Below are positions 22,711 to 33,028 of a stretch of DNA of 64,000 nt, piece after piece; the stretch's first letter is position 1, and each line of letters opens with the position of its first letter. The translations under genes were made by a program, and so were the position numbers. Under the pieces are notes generated by a model. The model was not told the DNA's origin. It did not search any database and worked only from the letters and a program-made list of their open reading frames with translations. The stretch is taken from positions 556,521-620,520 of the forward strand of contig RSEE01000039.1 in NCBI GenBank assembly GCA_003971905.1. Direction: 5' to 3'. Source of the stretch: Moniliella sp. 'wahieum'. Taxonomy: Eukaryota; Basidiomycota; Moniliellomycetes; Moniliellales; Moniliellaceae.

Positions 22711-22869
22711 TAAAACGCCACGTGTGACATCACACGGCGCTAACCCCATCGTGCCTCAGCGCTCAGCCACAGCAGTGCCACAGCAGCCACCGCGGGGGCC
22801 CAGGTACCCCCTGCGCGCAAGCACCGGCCACCCCCCACCCATTATGGATCAGATCTAGAACGTACCGCA

Positions 22870-22880
22870 GTATTTATACC
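22870..22880 (+). promoter_or_regulatory. TATA-like element of the secreted-protein gene
   Basis: AGTATTTATACC lies about 120 bp upstream of the ATG at 22,997, followed by C-rich and CT-rich leader sequence typical of strongly expressed fungal genes. Confidence 0.5.
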
Positions 22881-22996
22881 CCCCCCCCCGGGACCAGCCT
22901 CAACCACCCCCCCTTTTCCTCTTTGCGTCACCACCACTCTCCACCACACTCTTCCCGTCCTCCTTTTTCCCCCCCAACATCGATACCAAACCCACA

Positions 22997-23720
22997 ATGA
23001 AGACCTCTACCTTCTCTTTCGCCATCGCAGCCGCCGGAGCGGCGTCGTGTCGGCGGCGCCCATGCCCGCCGTTAAGCGGGAGGGAACAACCGACACGTGG
23101 GGCCCTGCAGGCTTGCTGCTGAGCGATGCGAGTGGCAGCATAACCACACAGTCTCCTTCAACGGCTTCCGCGACTCGCTTGGGTACCAAGTTCTTTCCCA
23201 GCAGGGTGCTGATGGTGCGCCTGCCCGCGCCGAGCAATTTTACTCCATGCGTCCAACATTATGACCTTTGCCGGGGTATCTCTCAGTGCGGACGGATACT
23301 TTGAGAGCTCCGATCATCCCGGCCGGTGCATTCGTGCTCGTACGTTTGACGGCAGCGGTTCGACCACCCACTTTGATGCCGCCACCTTGTGCTCAGAGTG
23401 GTGACGCCGACTACAATGCCCAGTTTTTCTTCCTTCAAGGGCAGAGTGGCGCGCCTGGCGCCTCCAACCCCGGCTCGGCTTACTTCCTTAACAACCTTAT
23501 TTTCACTGGCGACCCCAGTACCGAATCTGTGGGACCGACTCGTACCACTACCAACTCAGCAACTCGGGTATGTCCGCTTCCTCCCTCATCCTCTTTCGTG
23601 TAACAGACATCCCCCGGACAATACCTGACACACTGGGCAGGACATGAGACGGTCGAAGCGGGCTACAATGTCCCCTCTAGCAATTCGACCCTGTACTTTG
23701 ACTACATCATTCATGCCTGA
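22997..23720 (+). CDS. Small secreted protein, unknown function, frameshifted
   Basis: The start MKTSTFSFAIAAAGA is a short signal peptide, and MPAVKREGTTD soon after could hold a KR processing site. The mature protein is read across at least three frame changes: DTWGPAGLLLSDASGSITT, then VSFNGFRDSLGYQVLSQQG, then TFAGVSLSADGYFESSDHPG, then DADYNAQFFFLQGQSG and SAYFLNNLIFTGDPSTESVG. An intron of 73 nt (GTATGT at 23,568 to CAG at 23,640) leads to the last exon, which ends NSTLYFDYIIHA-stop. The Gly/Ser/aromatic-rich, beta-looking body and short size fit an extracellular protein of about 210 residues. I do not recognise a family and assign no activity. It stands alone between gene-poor segments and is bracketed by an inverted repeat. 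Confidence 0.6.
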
Positions 23721-24044
23721 GGCCTGAACTGTGATCATGTATTGATCGTCCCCGTTTGATCCTTTCTTTTCTTTTCCCCACACTCTTCTTTTCCCGCCGA
23801 CGATCTGAGAAAATCGATTGTAATGTATTCTTGGTACGGACTCTCCACTGTCAAAACCGCGGTAACACCGCCGTTAAGGTTTGCCTCTCTGGCTGGATGG
23901 CTAATGGTATTTTATACAACTCTTTTCCTCATTGTGGGTTTGTCCGTCTGATAATAACAAGACCCCCGCTCCAACGTAATGTGTTCGCCGGCTACTAGTA
24001 GATTTAGTGGGTTGAATGTTGACCTCGACTGCTTACGCGCACAT

Positions 24045-24132
24045 GCAGCTTGATGAGGACTGGAGTCCGGATGGTCCTCGAGGGTGATGCAATCGCACGA
24101 GTGATGGTGGTGCCAGTGGTCTAAGGCCACCA
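24045..24132 (-). repeat. Right arm of a diverged inverted repeat
   Basis: The reverse complement reads CCACCATCACTCGTGCGATT and continues GCATCACCCTCGAGGA, matching the left arm at 22,015-22,100 with gaps. Spacing between arms is about 1.95 kb. Confidence 0.5.
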
Positions 24133-25085
24133 CCAACACATACAGATGGGCACCCAGAAGCCAGTCGTAAGTAGCCACCGGGCCTGGTTGTGGAACAAGG
24201 CAAAGAGATGCGAGAACAACGGTGCTCCTCGGCCTCAGGAGGGCTGAAGGGACCTTCGGCAAACACACGAGCCACCCGTTGGCTCATCCGCAACACAATG
24301 GAGATATGTCTGCGGAATCCCAAAGTAGGTAAAAGGTCCGCACGACTATGGCATTGAGAAAAATGCCACGGTCCTCCCGTATAGGTGTTAGTCTGACAAT
24401 CCTTCTTCCATTATTCCCTTCTTGGCCATGGTTACTCCACCAACGAGCTCTTTGTCTCCTTGAGTCCTTGACCAACTTTGCTCGTCTGTCCCGACCCTTA
24501 CAAGACGCTTCCATTATAGCGATGCGACCACCGGGGCACCCCGATGGTGGATCGACACTTTGGCCGTGTTTTCATACTCGCAGTAGGGTATGCTGTGATT
24601 AAGTTGGGATATGCATGTGAGCTCGGAAAGGGTAGTGCTAGGGTTCCAGGCCACGGCGCTGAAGTAAGGGCGAGGGAGGTGCTCTGGGCTGCTGAGCTCA
24701 GCCTTCGGGGCCAGGCGGCCCCGTGCCCAGCAGTCCTCCCGCAGCTGCTGGCCGAAAAGGATTGCGTGGCACTGGAGGCGGCACAGTGCCAGAAGACCGG
24801 TTCCGCTTCCGCGGGACGCGGTTGCGGGGGCCGGGAATCGGCAACCGGGAACCGGCACGCAAGGAAATGGGACGCGCACAAGCAGGTGGCAGGTGCAGGT
24901 GCAGGCCGATGCGCGCGTCTGGCGTAGCAGTAGCGCCGTGCGCGGGTGCGAGTGCGATCGGCGTCTCAGATGCGTGCGGCAGATGGTCTCGATCGATGAT
25001 CTTCAATTTCAGTTCGCCCAGCCAGCAGGAGCAGGAGCAGCCAGGCGCGCCACAGCTGCTGAGCTCAGCCTGAGCGCTCCTCACC

Positions 25086-25099
25086 CATCATGCATCATG
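25086..25099. repeat. 7-bp palindromic pair (CATCATG)2
   Basis: Two abutting CATCATG units, then CATG. Same xyTNAy'x' class with CA arms. Confidence 0.75.
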
Positions 25100-25575
25100 C
25101 ATGCACCATGCATCCTGGCTGGCACCGCAGGGCATCTTTGGCACGGCGGCCCCGCCGACGCAGGCGCCCGAGGCGTCGGATTCCATATTGATAGTGGGCT
25201 GGACGCACCCACTGCGGGGACGAGGCGGGAGCAGGCTGGGACAGGCTACGACGCGGCGGGCGGGGCGAGAGAGGCGGAGGGCGGCTGCGCAGGCAAGCAC
25301 AGCGGCGGTGGGTTCGGTATCCATTTGGCTGCCACGCGTGGCTGGTGCGGTGGGCCAGGCGGTGGCTCGGGGGGTGCTGCGCTGGGCGGCGCTGCTGCGT
25401 TGCCCCGCCCGCCACGCCACATTGTTTGCTTGCGAATCCAAGCACTGCTTACCTAACCAAACAGACTGCCGAAAAAAACGACGGACAAAGAAGCGCCCGC
25501 ACGGCGCCAGTGGGCGGCCCCAGCCACCGCAGTGCCACCGCCGCTGCCTCGCCACCTGCCGCTTGCCGCTTGGAC

Positions 25576-25589
25576 GTTGAACGTTCAAC
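25576..25589. repeat. 7-bp palindromic pair GTTGAAC-GTTCAAC
   Basis: Two abutting heptamers that differ only in the middle base, upstream of the b5 gene. Confidence 0.75.
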
Positions 25590-25938
25590 CTGAGCTCGAC
25601 GCTCACGCGTGCAGCGTGCAGGCCCGCCGCCACGCGTGATGCATGGCTGCATGACGCGTGACGCCCACGCGTGACGCTGGCCGCTGCAGAGCTTGAGACT
25701 GCTCGGGTGGGGTGGGGGGGGTGCAGCCTGGTGCAGTGCGGTGCAGTGCCCGCTGGGCGCGGCTCTGCTGCTGCCGCTGCCGGCCCGCACACCCCCCACC
25801 GCCCGCTGAGGCAGCCAGCCTTCCTGCCCGCTCCATCCCTCCCATCGCCTCTCGCCTCTTTTGCGCCTCCCCCCCCATTCCTCGTCGCCATCCCCCCCCC
25901 TCGTCCTCTCCGCTGCGCGGTGCCGTTGAGCCGACAAC

Positions 25939-26600
25939 ATGGGCCGTTGGTTCGAACACGTCGACACCCCCCCGACCAGGGTCTGCGCACCATCTCTCCC
26001 GCCGAGGTTGCCCGCCATGCGCGCGTGAGCGATTGCTGGGTGATCTACCAGGGCCATGTGTACGACCTCAGCGAGTTCCTCCTCGACCATCCCGGCGGCG
26101 AAGACCTCATCCTCCAGTTTGCCGGCCACGACGTGGGCGACGTGATGGACGACCCAGTGCAGCATGCCCATTCCAACTCGGCATACCTCTTGCTCGAGGA
26201 GTATTTGATCGGCAAGGTGCCCGCCGACTATGTCGCCACCCCGCATGCGCCTGTCCCACCCCCCGTTGCGCCCATTGCCGGCCGTGCCGCAGGCGCTATT
26301 TTTGCCCAAGGCAACGCAGCTGCGCCTACACCCTCCTCGACCGTGCCCTCGGCCGGAGCGGTTTCTGCCTCCACCTCCTCCATCTCTGCCGCCCTTTCGC
26401 CCGACGACCTTCTCGCCCTCCCCCCCGTCATGTCCCGCAACCCACTTGCTCCCCCTGTTCCCACCTCCCAGCCCAGTGCCTCGACATCCGAGGCTCCGCG
26501 CATGCAGCGCATGTCTTCCACTTCCTTCCCCTCCTTTGGCAACAAGGACGGCAAAGAGTCCTCGGGGTTAAACTTTTTGAAGTTTTATCGGAGGAGATGA
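25939..26600 (+). CDS. Cytochrome b5-domain protein, no catalytic domain
   Basis: The start MGRWFEHVDTPP at 25,939 leads, after one missing C in a run of seven (about 25,965-25,973), into DQGLRTISPAEVARHARVSD and the b5 fold. The heme-binding HPGG (in FLLDHPGGEDLILQFAGHDV, about 26,080-26,140) and the second His region (VQHAHSNSAYLLLEEYLIGKV) are both present. The sequence resembles the b5 domain at the N-terminus of fatty acid 2-hydroxylases (Scs7/FA2H), but here it is followed by about 120 residues of Pro/Ser/Ala-rich linker and ends LNFLKFYRRR-stop at 26,600. I find no His-box hydroxylase in the next 1.5 kb. It probably carries electrons for a partner enzyme; the partner is unknown. The total is about 220 residues. 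Confidence 0.75.
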
Positions 26601-28194
26601 ATGCTCTCCTCCCCCCACTTTCCGTTGACCCTGCCTTCCGCGCCTTCTCCTCCTTCCACTCACCGCTTCGCCTTTTACACCGCCTCACAGTCGACCTGCA
26701 CGTTTGTGCCTTTCCTCCTCCCTCCCTCCTCCCTGCGCACCTACCACTCCATACCTCTTCCTCTCCTGCACATCCCTCCTATTCGTCCTCCTCACACGGC
26801 TGGGTTGCGCCCCCCTCCCCGCAATTTCGTTACTTCCTGCACCTCGTTGAACGCTTGGCTTTGATTCGCGTTCATGCCTTGTGCTCAGGCTCCTGCCCCC
26901 CCACGGCCGGGGGCTTGTTGGCACCTACGTACCGGGCGGTGACCCCTTGTGCTGCTTCTTCCCTCCCACTTCCCTGCGCGCCGGCAGCCACCGTGCTTTT
27001 AGGGATGTATTTATCTTACAGCTGCAGGACGTGTGGGAGGACGGGGGGGGATACGGTCTGCCTGGCTTATCGGTCCTAAGGAGGAGGCGAGGGTGGGAGA
27101 CAGGCAGCGGGATGCTCTACCCTCTTCCTCTTCCCCTACCCCTACCCCTATCCCTACCGCCACCCCCCCACCCCACCCACTCGCCCTCGTCCCTTCTCAC
27201 TTCCGCCTCACCTCTTTCTTCTATCTGATCTCAACCTCTCCTCCTTACCCCTCGCCTCGCACCAATTTCACCCCCCTCTCCCTTTTGCGCTAATTTCACC
27301 CCTCCCCTTACCCCACTTGGGTGCTTCTTCTCTACTCCTCATGCCTCCTGTCCTGCTTAGGCGTGTACGTCGTTTAGTTTCACCCTGCACGCCCGCACGC
27401 GGATGTTGTTGTTGATTCACCTTCGTAGACCCCTCTCCCCCCCTGCGCTAGACGTCCGACGACGATTAGCCAGCATCGAGCAGCACATGGCAATCCACCT
27501 CCACCCGCATTCACCTACCTCGCCCCCACGGTTGGGTCGGTCTGCTCGCAGAAGGCCGGCGGCTTCCCGCGCCCCAGTCTTGGTGGTTGCGTGATGAGGG
27601 GAGCGACGCTTGGATGGGGTGGGCCACGTCGCTTCCTCTTCCCCACTCCTGATCGATGATCCCATCCTGTTCGTATGTATGCAGTTTTCAGGCGTTCCAC
27701 ATGGGGGGCATGTTTTTGAGGCCAGCGAACGATGGCAGACGGAGCAGTGAGAAGTCCTGAGGCTCAATACATTGTTCGATTTCCCTCCTGTTGGAATCAC
27801 ATGCTACCGACAGGACGGTCTCCCCGGTCAGAGTAAGCTGGCCTGAGGAGAATCCGAGGCGGGAGCGAAGGGCGGCGGAAGCAGACAGACGCAGACCGAG
27901 GTAGACAAGCCAGGCTGGGGCTCCCCTTGGAGAAGGGCGAAGGTGGCGCTTGCCATCGGCAGACCGTGAGGCCTGCTAGATCAGGCATGGATGGCGTGCC
28001 ACGTGCCACAGGCCCCGCCCCCGACCCAACCAAGCGTCAAATCTCACATTTCAAAACCCAACGTGCGAACTTGGTTGAAAGTTGCAACATGGAATGCGCC
28101 TCTTTGCCGTCGTCGGAAGATGACAGCTCCCAGCATCCGGTCGTGTCCTCTCTGATCCCACCCGCTCGCCCGCCCGCCCTGCGCCTTGCCCACC
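26601..28194. other. No recognised gene; pyrimidine-rich
   Basis: The 3' side of the b5 gene has long C/T tracts (26.6-27.3 kb), including CTACCC repeats near 27,140. Open frames here are low-complexity Pro/Ser/Leu and not convincing. The end of the stretch is the short promoter of the Cbp4-like gene. Confidence 0.5.
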
Positions 28195-28664
28195 ATGCCT
28201 CCCCCCTCGCGCGTGCTTCCGCCCGCGCCACGGCGGCCGTTCCCCTGGTTTCTCACCATTGTTACCTCGATTGCCATCGTCGGTCCGGCCTGGTACTTCC
28301 ACACCTCCCTCACTCCCACCGAGGAGGAGACCTATCGCGTACGTACCCTCCTCCCTCCCCCCTCCCTCCTCGTTCACCCGAATGCCTCCTAACACCCATC
28401 CTGATCATCATCGTACCAGCGCCTCGCTCCTGACTTGAAGGAGGACGTGCGACGGCGACAAATGTTTGGTGCGGTACCAAGAGCAAGCCGAGGCAGAGAA
28501 AAACGGCACTCCCCTCCGACGAGAAGTGAGTCTTACTCCCTTCCCTTGATCGGTCCCTTCCATCGAGCGAGCGGCACTGCTGACCTGATTTTTCTTTCTT
28601 TGTTTTGCTTTGTTCCGTTGTCCAGTTGGTAAACCCCGAGGGCGCATCAGTCAATTGGGTGTAG
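28195..28664 (+). CDS. Cbp4-like small single-pass mitochondrial protein
   Basis: Exon 1 reads MPPPSRVLPPAPRRPFP, then a hydrophobic segment WFLTIVTSIAIVGPAWYF, then LTPTEEETYR. A GTACGT...CCAG intron follows (about 28,339-28,420), then RLAPDLKEDVRRRQMF and, after a one-base shift, YQEQAEAEKNGTPLRRE. A second intron (GTGAGT...TCCAG, about 28,529-28,625) leads to LVNPEGASVNWV-stop at 28,664. A short Arg-rich N-terminus, one membrane span and a TPTEE-x-YRRLAPDLK segment fit the Cbp4 family, which assists assembly of ubiquinol-cytochrome c reductase at the inner mitochondrial membrane. Size (about 95 residues) also fits. Another small inner-membrane assembly factor is possible. Confidence 0.5.
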
Positions 28665-29560
28665 CCTTTACCCAAGCGCAGGCCTGCCTTTTCCCCCTGC
28701 CATCCAGACTGCAGCCCCCATTTTCGATGTTTCCTGTCTCCCCACTCAGTACTCATTCCCGCATCTTTTCCTGGACCCCGACGCCTGTCTTGCATTGAAT
28801 TGATCGATCTCCGGTTCGGGATGGACCACTGCGAATGAGGAATGCTAGGCACATATATATGACCACGTCATCATGCATCTAGATGACCCACTCTTCTCCC
28901 CCCCCCCCCCCCTGTGCCCCGCCCTCCTGCTGCCTGCAACCCACTTTCCTGCATCTTCATTGCTCGAGTGGACGAGTGGAAGAGGCGACGCGGGGATGAG
29001 GTGGGCAAGTGTCTCGGCTTGCATCACTGAGGCTTGTGGGCCCAGGCCAACGTCGTAAGATGCTTTGCGCTGGCCTGCCAGCTGCCAGCATCGGTGAACG
29101 AGCAATCCGTATCTGTCTTGGGTCGCGGTGCGGGGAGGGGCGACAAATAGGGAAGAGGGGTGGCGCAATGGGATGCGGCGAAATGAGCACGCCCAAAACT
29201 TCGTTCAGACAAAAAGCCCAGTGGGCCAGGCCAGGCGCCCGCGTCGGGGGGCGTGGGCGAGGCAAGTTGCGACAGCGAAAGTGTCACACACGTGATGTGG
29301 TATGCAATACCAAACCCCCAAGCAGCCGCCAGTCACCGGTCACCCTACGCGTTCCGCCCAAGCTGCTCATTCCACCCCGCCCGGGTTTCTTCAGCAGAGC
29401 GCAGGAGCAGGACAGGGCCACACTCGCACGGCTGGGGTAGGGTGCTCGGCCAGGCAGTAGGGTTGCGCCATTTCCTGCTTTGGCCCAACGGAGCGCTGAC
29501 GCGCCGCCGGCGGAACGCAGCGCCCCCTTTACTGCCCCCACCAACACACCTTCTCGCACC
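28665..29560. other. Intergenic, promoter side of the Sub2 gene
   Basis: No gene recognised. It contains a long C run at about 28,902-28,912 and a TATATATA string at about 28,853. The leader just before the Sub2 ATG is C-rich. Confidence 0.4.
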
Positions 29561-31431
29561 ATGGACAACGAGGAGTACGTTCCCCCGTGCCCCCCTGCGT
29601 GCCTGTCACTCACATCATCCACCCCCAGTCTCATCGACTACGAAGAGGAGGTGATTGCCCCCGTCGCCGCTCCCACCACCGACGCTGCCACCGCCGACGC
29701 GCCAGCCGAACAGGACGCCAAAAAGGTCAGCATCACCCCATCTTAGTACCCTTCCCCTCTGCCTTCTTCGCTTCTCCTCCTTTGGTCACCTATCCTCGGC
29801 CCCGATTGTATGCCGGCGCGGGTACGGCTCCCACTCGCCTCTCGTTGCTTGCCCGCCGCCGCGACCCCGGGACACAGACCGAGCCAGTAGACCGGTCCCC
29901 GTTCTCCCCCAACGCGCAGGATGCCAATGCGCATCCTGTGGACGCCAAATGCCGGCTGTGGCTGCCGGTTGTGGATGCCGCACTTCCTCCCTTTGTTCTT
30001 GTGCGGACACGTGTTCCATCGGATGCCGCTACTTGGCCGCGCATTGCATTTTCGGGCTGACGGCATTCCTGTCAGAGGAGGCGGGCTTCCGCCACCCCTC
30101 CCTTCTTCCTGGCCCTCATCGTTGTACAACCTTACTTACCATATCTTCCCAACCTTGTGCACCTACGTTTCGTTCCGCTTCTTGCACCCAGGGTTCCTAT
30201 GTCGGTATCCACTCGACTGGGTTCCGCGACTTTTTGCTCAAGCCGGAACTTTTGCGCGCGATCAGCGACCTTGGATTTGAGCACCCTTCCGAAGGTAGGT
30301 TCCCCTGCTCCGCTCCCCGGTGAGGCACCTCTGACCTTTTATCTTATTTCCCACGCAGTGCAACAAGAGTGCATCCCCCAGTCAATTTTGGGGATGGACG
30401 TGTTGTGCCAGGCCAAGTCGGGCATGGGTAAGACGGCGGTGTTTGTGTTGGCGTCGTTCAGCAGATCGAGCCTGTGGACGGGGAGGTGAGCGTGATTGTG
30501 ATGTGCCACACGCGCGAGTTGGCGTTCCAGATCAAGAATGAGTTCCTGCGCTTTTCGAAGTACATGCCCGAGGTGCGCACTTCGGTCGTATACGGTGGTA
30601 CGCCGATCAAGGAAGACCAAGCGATGTTGAAGGACAAGGCGCGTTGCCCCCACATTCTCGTCGGGACCCCCGGCAGGATGAACGCTCTGGTGCGGGACAA
30701 ATCGTTGAAGGTGACGGGGGTCAAGCACTTTGTATTGGACGAGTGTGACAAGATGCTCGAGGCGATTGATATGCGGCGGGATGTCCAGGAAATTTTCCGT
30801 GCCACGCCGCACCACAAACAAGTCATGATGTTCTCGGCCACCCTGTCCAAGGAAATCCGCCCGGTGTGCAAAAGTTTATGCAGAACCCGCTCGAGATCTA
30901 TGTGGACGACGAAACCAAGCTGACGCTTCATGGGCTGCAGCAGCACTATGTGCGGCTGGAAGAAGCCCAGAAGAACCGCAAGTTGAACGACTTGCTGGAC
31001 ACGCTCGAGTTCAACCAAGTCATCATTTTGTCACATCGGTTTCCCGGGCCAACCAGCTGGACAAGCTGTTGCAGGAGTGCAACTTCCCTTCCATTTCGAT
31101 CCATGGTTCGCTGCCGCAAGAAGAGCGGATTAAGCGGTACCAGCAGTTCAAGAACTTTGAAAAACGCATTCTGGTTGCCACGGATATCTTTGGCCGCGGG
31201 ATCGATGTGGAGCGGGTCAACGTGTCCATCTCGTACGACACTCCCACCGAGGCCGACTCGTACCTTCACCGTGTCGGACGTGCAGGCCGGTTTGGCACGA
31301 AAGGCTTGGCGATCATGTTTGTCTCATCGGAGGAGGACCAGAAGGTGTTGGACGACATCCAGTCTCGTTTCGAGGTCGCCATCCCTGAACTTCCCGACAC
31401 GATTGACTCGAGCTCGTACATGAACAACTAA
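29561..31431 (+). CDS. SUB2: DEAD-box RNA helicase Sub2/UAP56
   Basis: The protein is the TREX/spliceosome helicase that acts in early spliceosome assembly and mRNA export in the nucleus. Exon 1 (MDNE) ends at 29,574, with introns at 29,575-29,628, 29,726-30,191 and 30,295-30,358. After intron 2 the diagnostic [20 protein letters not shown] appears. Motifs follow in order: [13 protein letters not shown] (Q motif), [11 protein letters not shown] (I), TRELAFQ (Ia), [14 protein letters not shown] (DECD form of motif II typical of this subfamily), FSATL (III), [13 protein letters not shown] and [13 protein letters not shown] (V, VI). It ends [11 protein letters not shown]-stop. Three single-base losses break the frame: near 30,457, in an A run at 30,871-30,874, and in a T run at 31,026-31,029. 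All fall within perfectly conserved text, so they look like sequence errors in an essential gene. Intron 2 (466 nt) is much longer than the others. Confidence 0.95.
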
Positions 31432-31658
31432 GTACGCAATGAATGCGGCAGAACACTGTGCGAAACAACCAGTCCCAACAAAATTGCGCCATGGGCGCGC
31501 CCTGAAAATGGAATGCAGACCGAGGCAGGGTAGCATCGGTCCCTTGTCGTAGTTGGTCGTAGGCGAACACGCTGGTAGCAAGGCGTAGGGCTTAGGCTGA
31601 GCCTTGCTGCCATCCAAAAAGGCTGGGTTGCCTCCCCTCTGCCTCCAAAAGGCAAAAA

Positions 31659-31744
31659 GGTCCCACTGGGATTCGAACCCAGGTTTCAGGAAGCCAACGT
31701 ACTGCATCAGAATCCTACTTCCTAACCAACTAGAACATGGAACC
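31659..31744 (-). tRNA. tRNA-Gln (anticodon CUG) with a 14-nt intron
   Basis: The minus strand folds as a full cloverleaf: acceptor GGTTCCA/TGGGACC (one T-G pair), D arm TTCT...GGAA, anticodon stem TAGGA/TCCTG, loop with CTG at 34-36, T arm CTGGG-TTCGAAT-CCCAG. A 14-nt intron sits in the canonical place, one base 3' of the anticodon. Mature length is 72 nt plus CCA. A TTTTT Pol III terminator follows directly (31,654-31,658). Confidence 0.93.
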
Positions 31745-33028
31745 ACGGATGGCGGTCGCCTAGTTTGTTTCCCCATCAGCACGCTCTCAGCACTGTAGGC
31801 AACCATGCCTACCTATGCACGGTCGGTGCACATGGGTGGGTGCATCTCCCCCCACGGGTCTGCATGATCAGCAGATGTCGCCTGGATCGGTTGATAGCAC
31901 GGGCGAATGGCACCCCCTTCATCGGCTACCATTAAGATCCCCATCCCTGCATGCGGGCCACAGCCAGACTATAGTATGGACCCCTCGGAAAGCACCCCGG
32001 GCATCCGACACTGAAGGCTGAAGTGAGAGTTGGACAGCGTCTACGGTGTTGGAAGAGATTAGTATACACACCGTCTTCCCTTGGGGCTCACATCCGTCGC
32101 CTGTACAGCCCAGCAGACAGCAACTGGATCATGACATATGATGGATTAGCGAGAATAGATGACGAAACAATCGTTGAGACACCCGGGGCATCACCAAATA
32201 GAGAACATGTATCTCGGATGAATCCAGCGAACAAGAGTTCAACGAGAACCCAATGATTCACCCGAGAAGAGGAAGACTAGACTCTACATTGAGACTAATG
32301 TGCGGGCACCAAGGCCAACAGAGCAGAGAGTGCTCGGTGTGCGGCACTGGGGCGGAGCGGTACGTCTCGAGTCGCAGTTGCATTACCCGCTCCAACGCAG
32401 GCTCTGTTCCAGTGCCACTGGGCGATCTGGGCACCAACGCGGGCCTGCTCGGCGGGGGCGATATGCAGGGAGTGGAGCTGTCGTGGACTGGTTATTAGGC
32501 GGGGTCCAGCGCACCCCCGGTGGAGAGGACAATCATCTGGTCCACTGCCGCCGCGGCACGGGCGGAACGGGTGTAGCGGGCTGTACCTGGCGAAGCTGGG
32601 ATGGAGGGAGCCAAGGGACGCCTACCGACGCGCGAAACAGAGCCTGCCCTCGGTCCAACGCGGCTGCCGCTGCGGCCATCCGTCGCGCCGGCGAGGCGGG
32701 TGACACAGTGGAGCGAGCTGGTGCCCCCAAACGCGTGTTGGACCGCATCCAGGTTGTCGCACACAGCCCCTTCCTCCCCCTCGGCGTCGGCACCAACCGG
32801 TCCCCATCCACCCCATACGCACTGGCAAAGGTGTCTGACGGTACGCTGCTACCCGACCATCAGGAAGACAACACCTTGCCGAAGCACGCCTTGGGCACTG
32901 CGATACTGAACTGTCTCTCCTACCCGTGCGTGCCGCGCATCACCCTCTGTCCCTGCCCCTGCCCTGCACCTGCACCGGGACTTGGCTTATGCCCCCTCTG
33001 AGGCGATTGGTAGGTGAGGGCGCGCGCT
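31745..33028. other. No firm gene; possible minus-strand coding at 32.5-32.9 kb
   Basis: Minus-strand frames at 32,495-32,830 give SAYGVDGDRLVPTP-like and DNLDAVQHAFGGTSSLHC text with frame changes, ending VLSTGGALDPA-stop at 32,495. This may be a small damaged gene, but I cannot name a family. The rest (31.75-32.3 kb) is non-coding as far as I can see. Confidence 0.3.

Larger units (their letters stand above)
14230..22865. other. Gene-poor, AT-richer region with short repeats
   Basis: About 8.6 kb in which I recognise no protein. Base composition by eye is clearly more AT-rich than the flanking genes, above all at 16-22 kb. It holds many 7-bp palindromic tandem arrays (listed separately), a 7-bp GCTTGGT array, a diverged pair of longer repeats near 19.2-19.8 kb, and open frames of up to about 210 codons with no family resemblance. 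It could be a decayed transposon cluster, a pericentromeric or otherwise heterochromatic segment, or simply a large intergenic region. I see no RT, integrase or transposase motif. Confidence 0.6.
23721..25938. other. No recognised gene
   Basis: Contains the right arm of the inverted repeat, a G/C-rich palindromic stretch near 24,800-24,855 (GGTTCCGCTTCCGCGGGAC and neighbours), a CATCATG pair (25,086-25,099) and a GTTGAAC-GTTCAAC pair (25,576-25,589). Long open frames at 25.1-25.9 kb overlap on both strands and look like GC-rich chance ORFs. The last part is the promoter side of the b5 gene. Confidence 0.45.

Noticed and set aside
25939-26600. Complete fatty acid 2-hydroxylase
   Set aside because: Only the b5 domain is present. 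No histidine-box hydroxylase is found before 28 kb.
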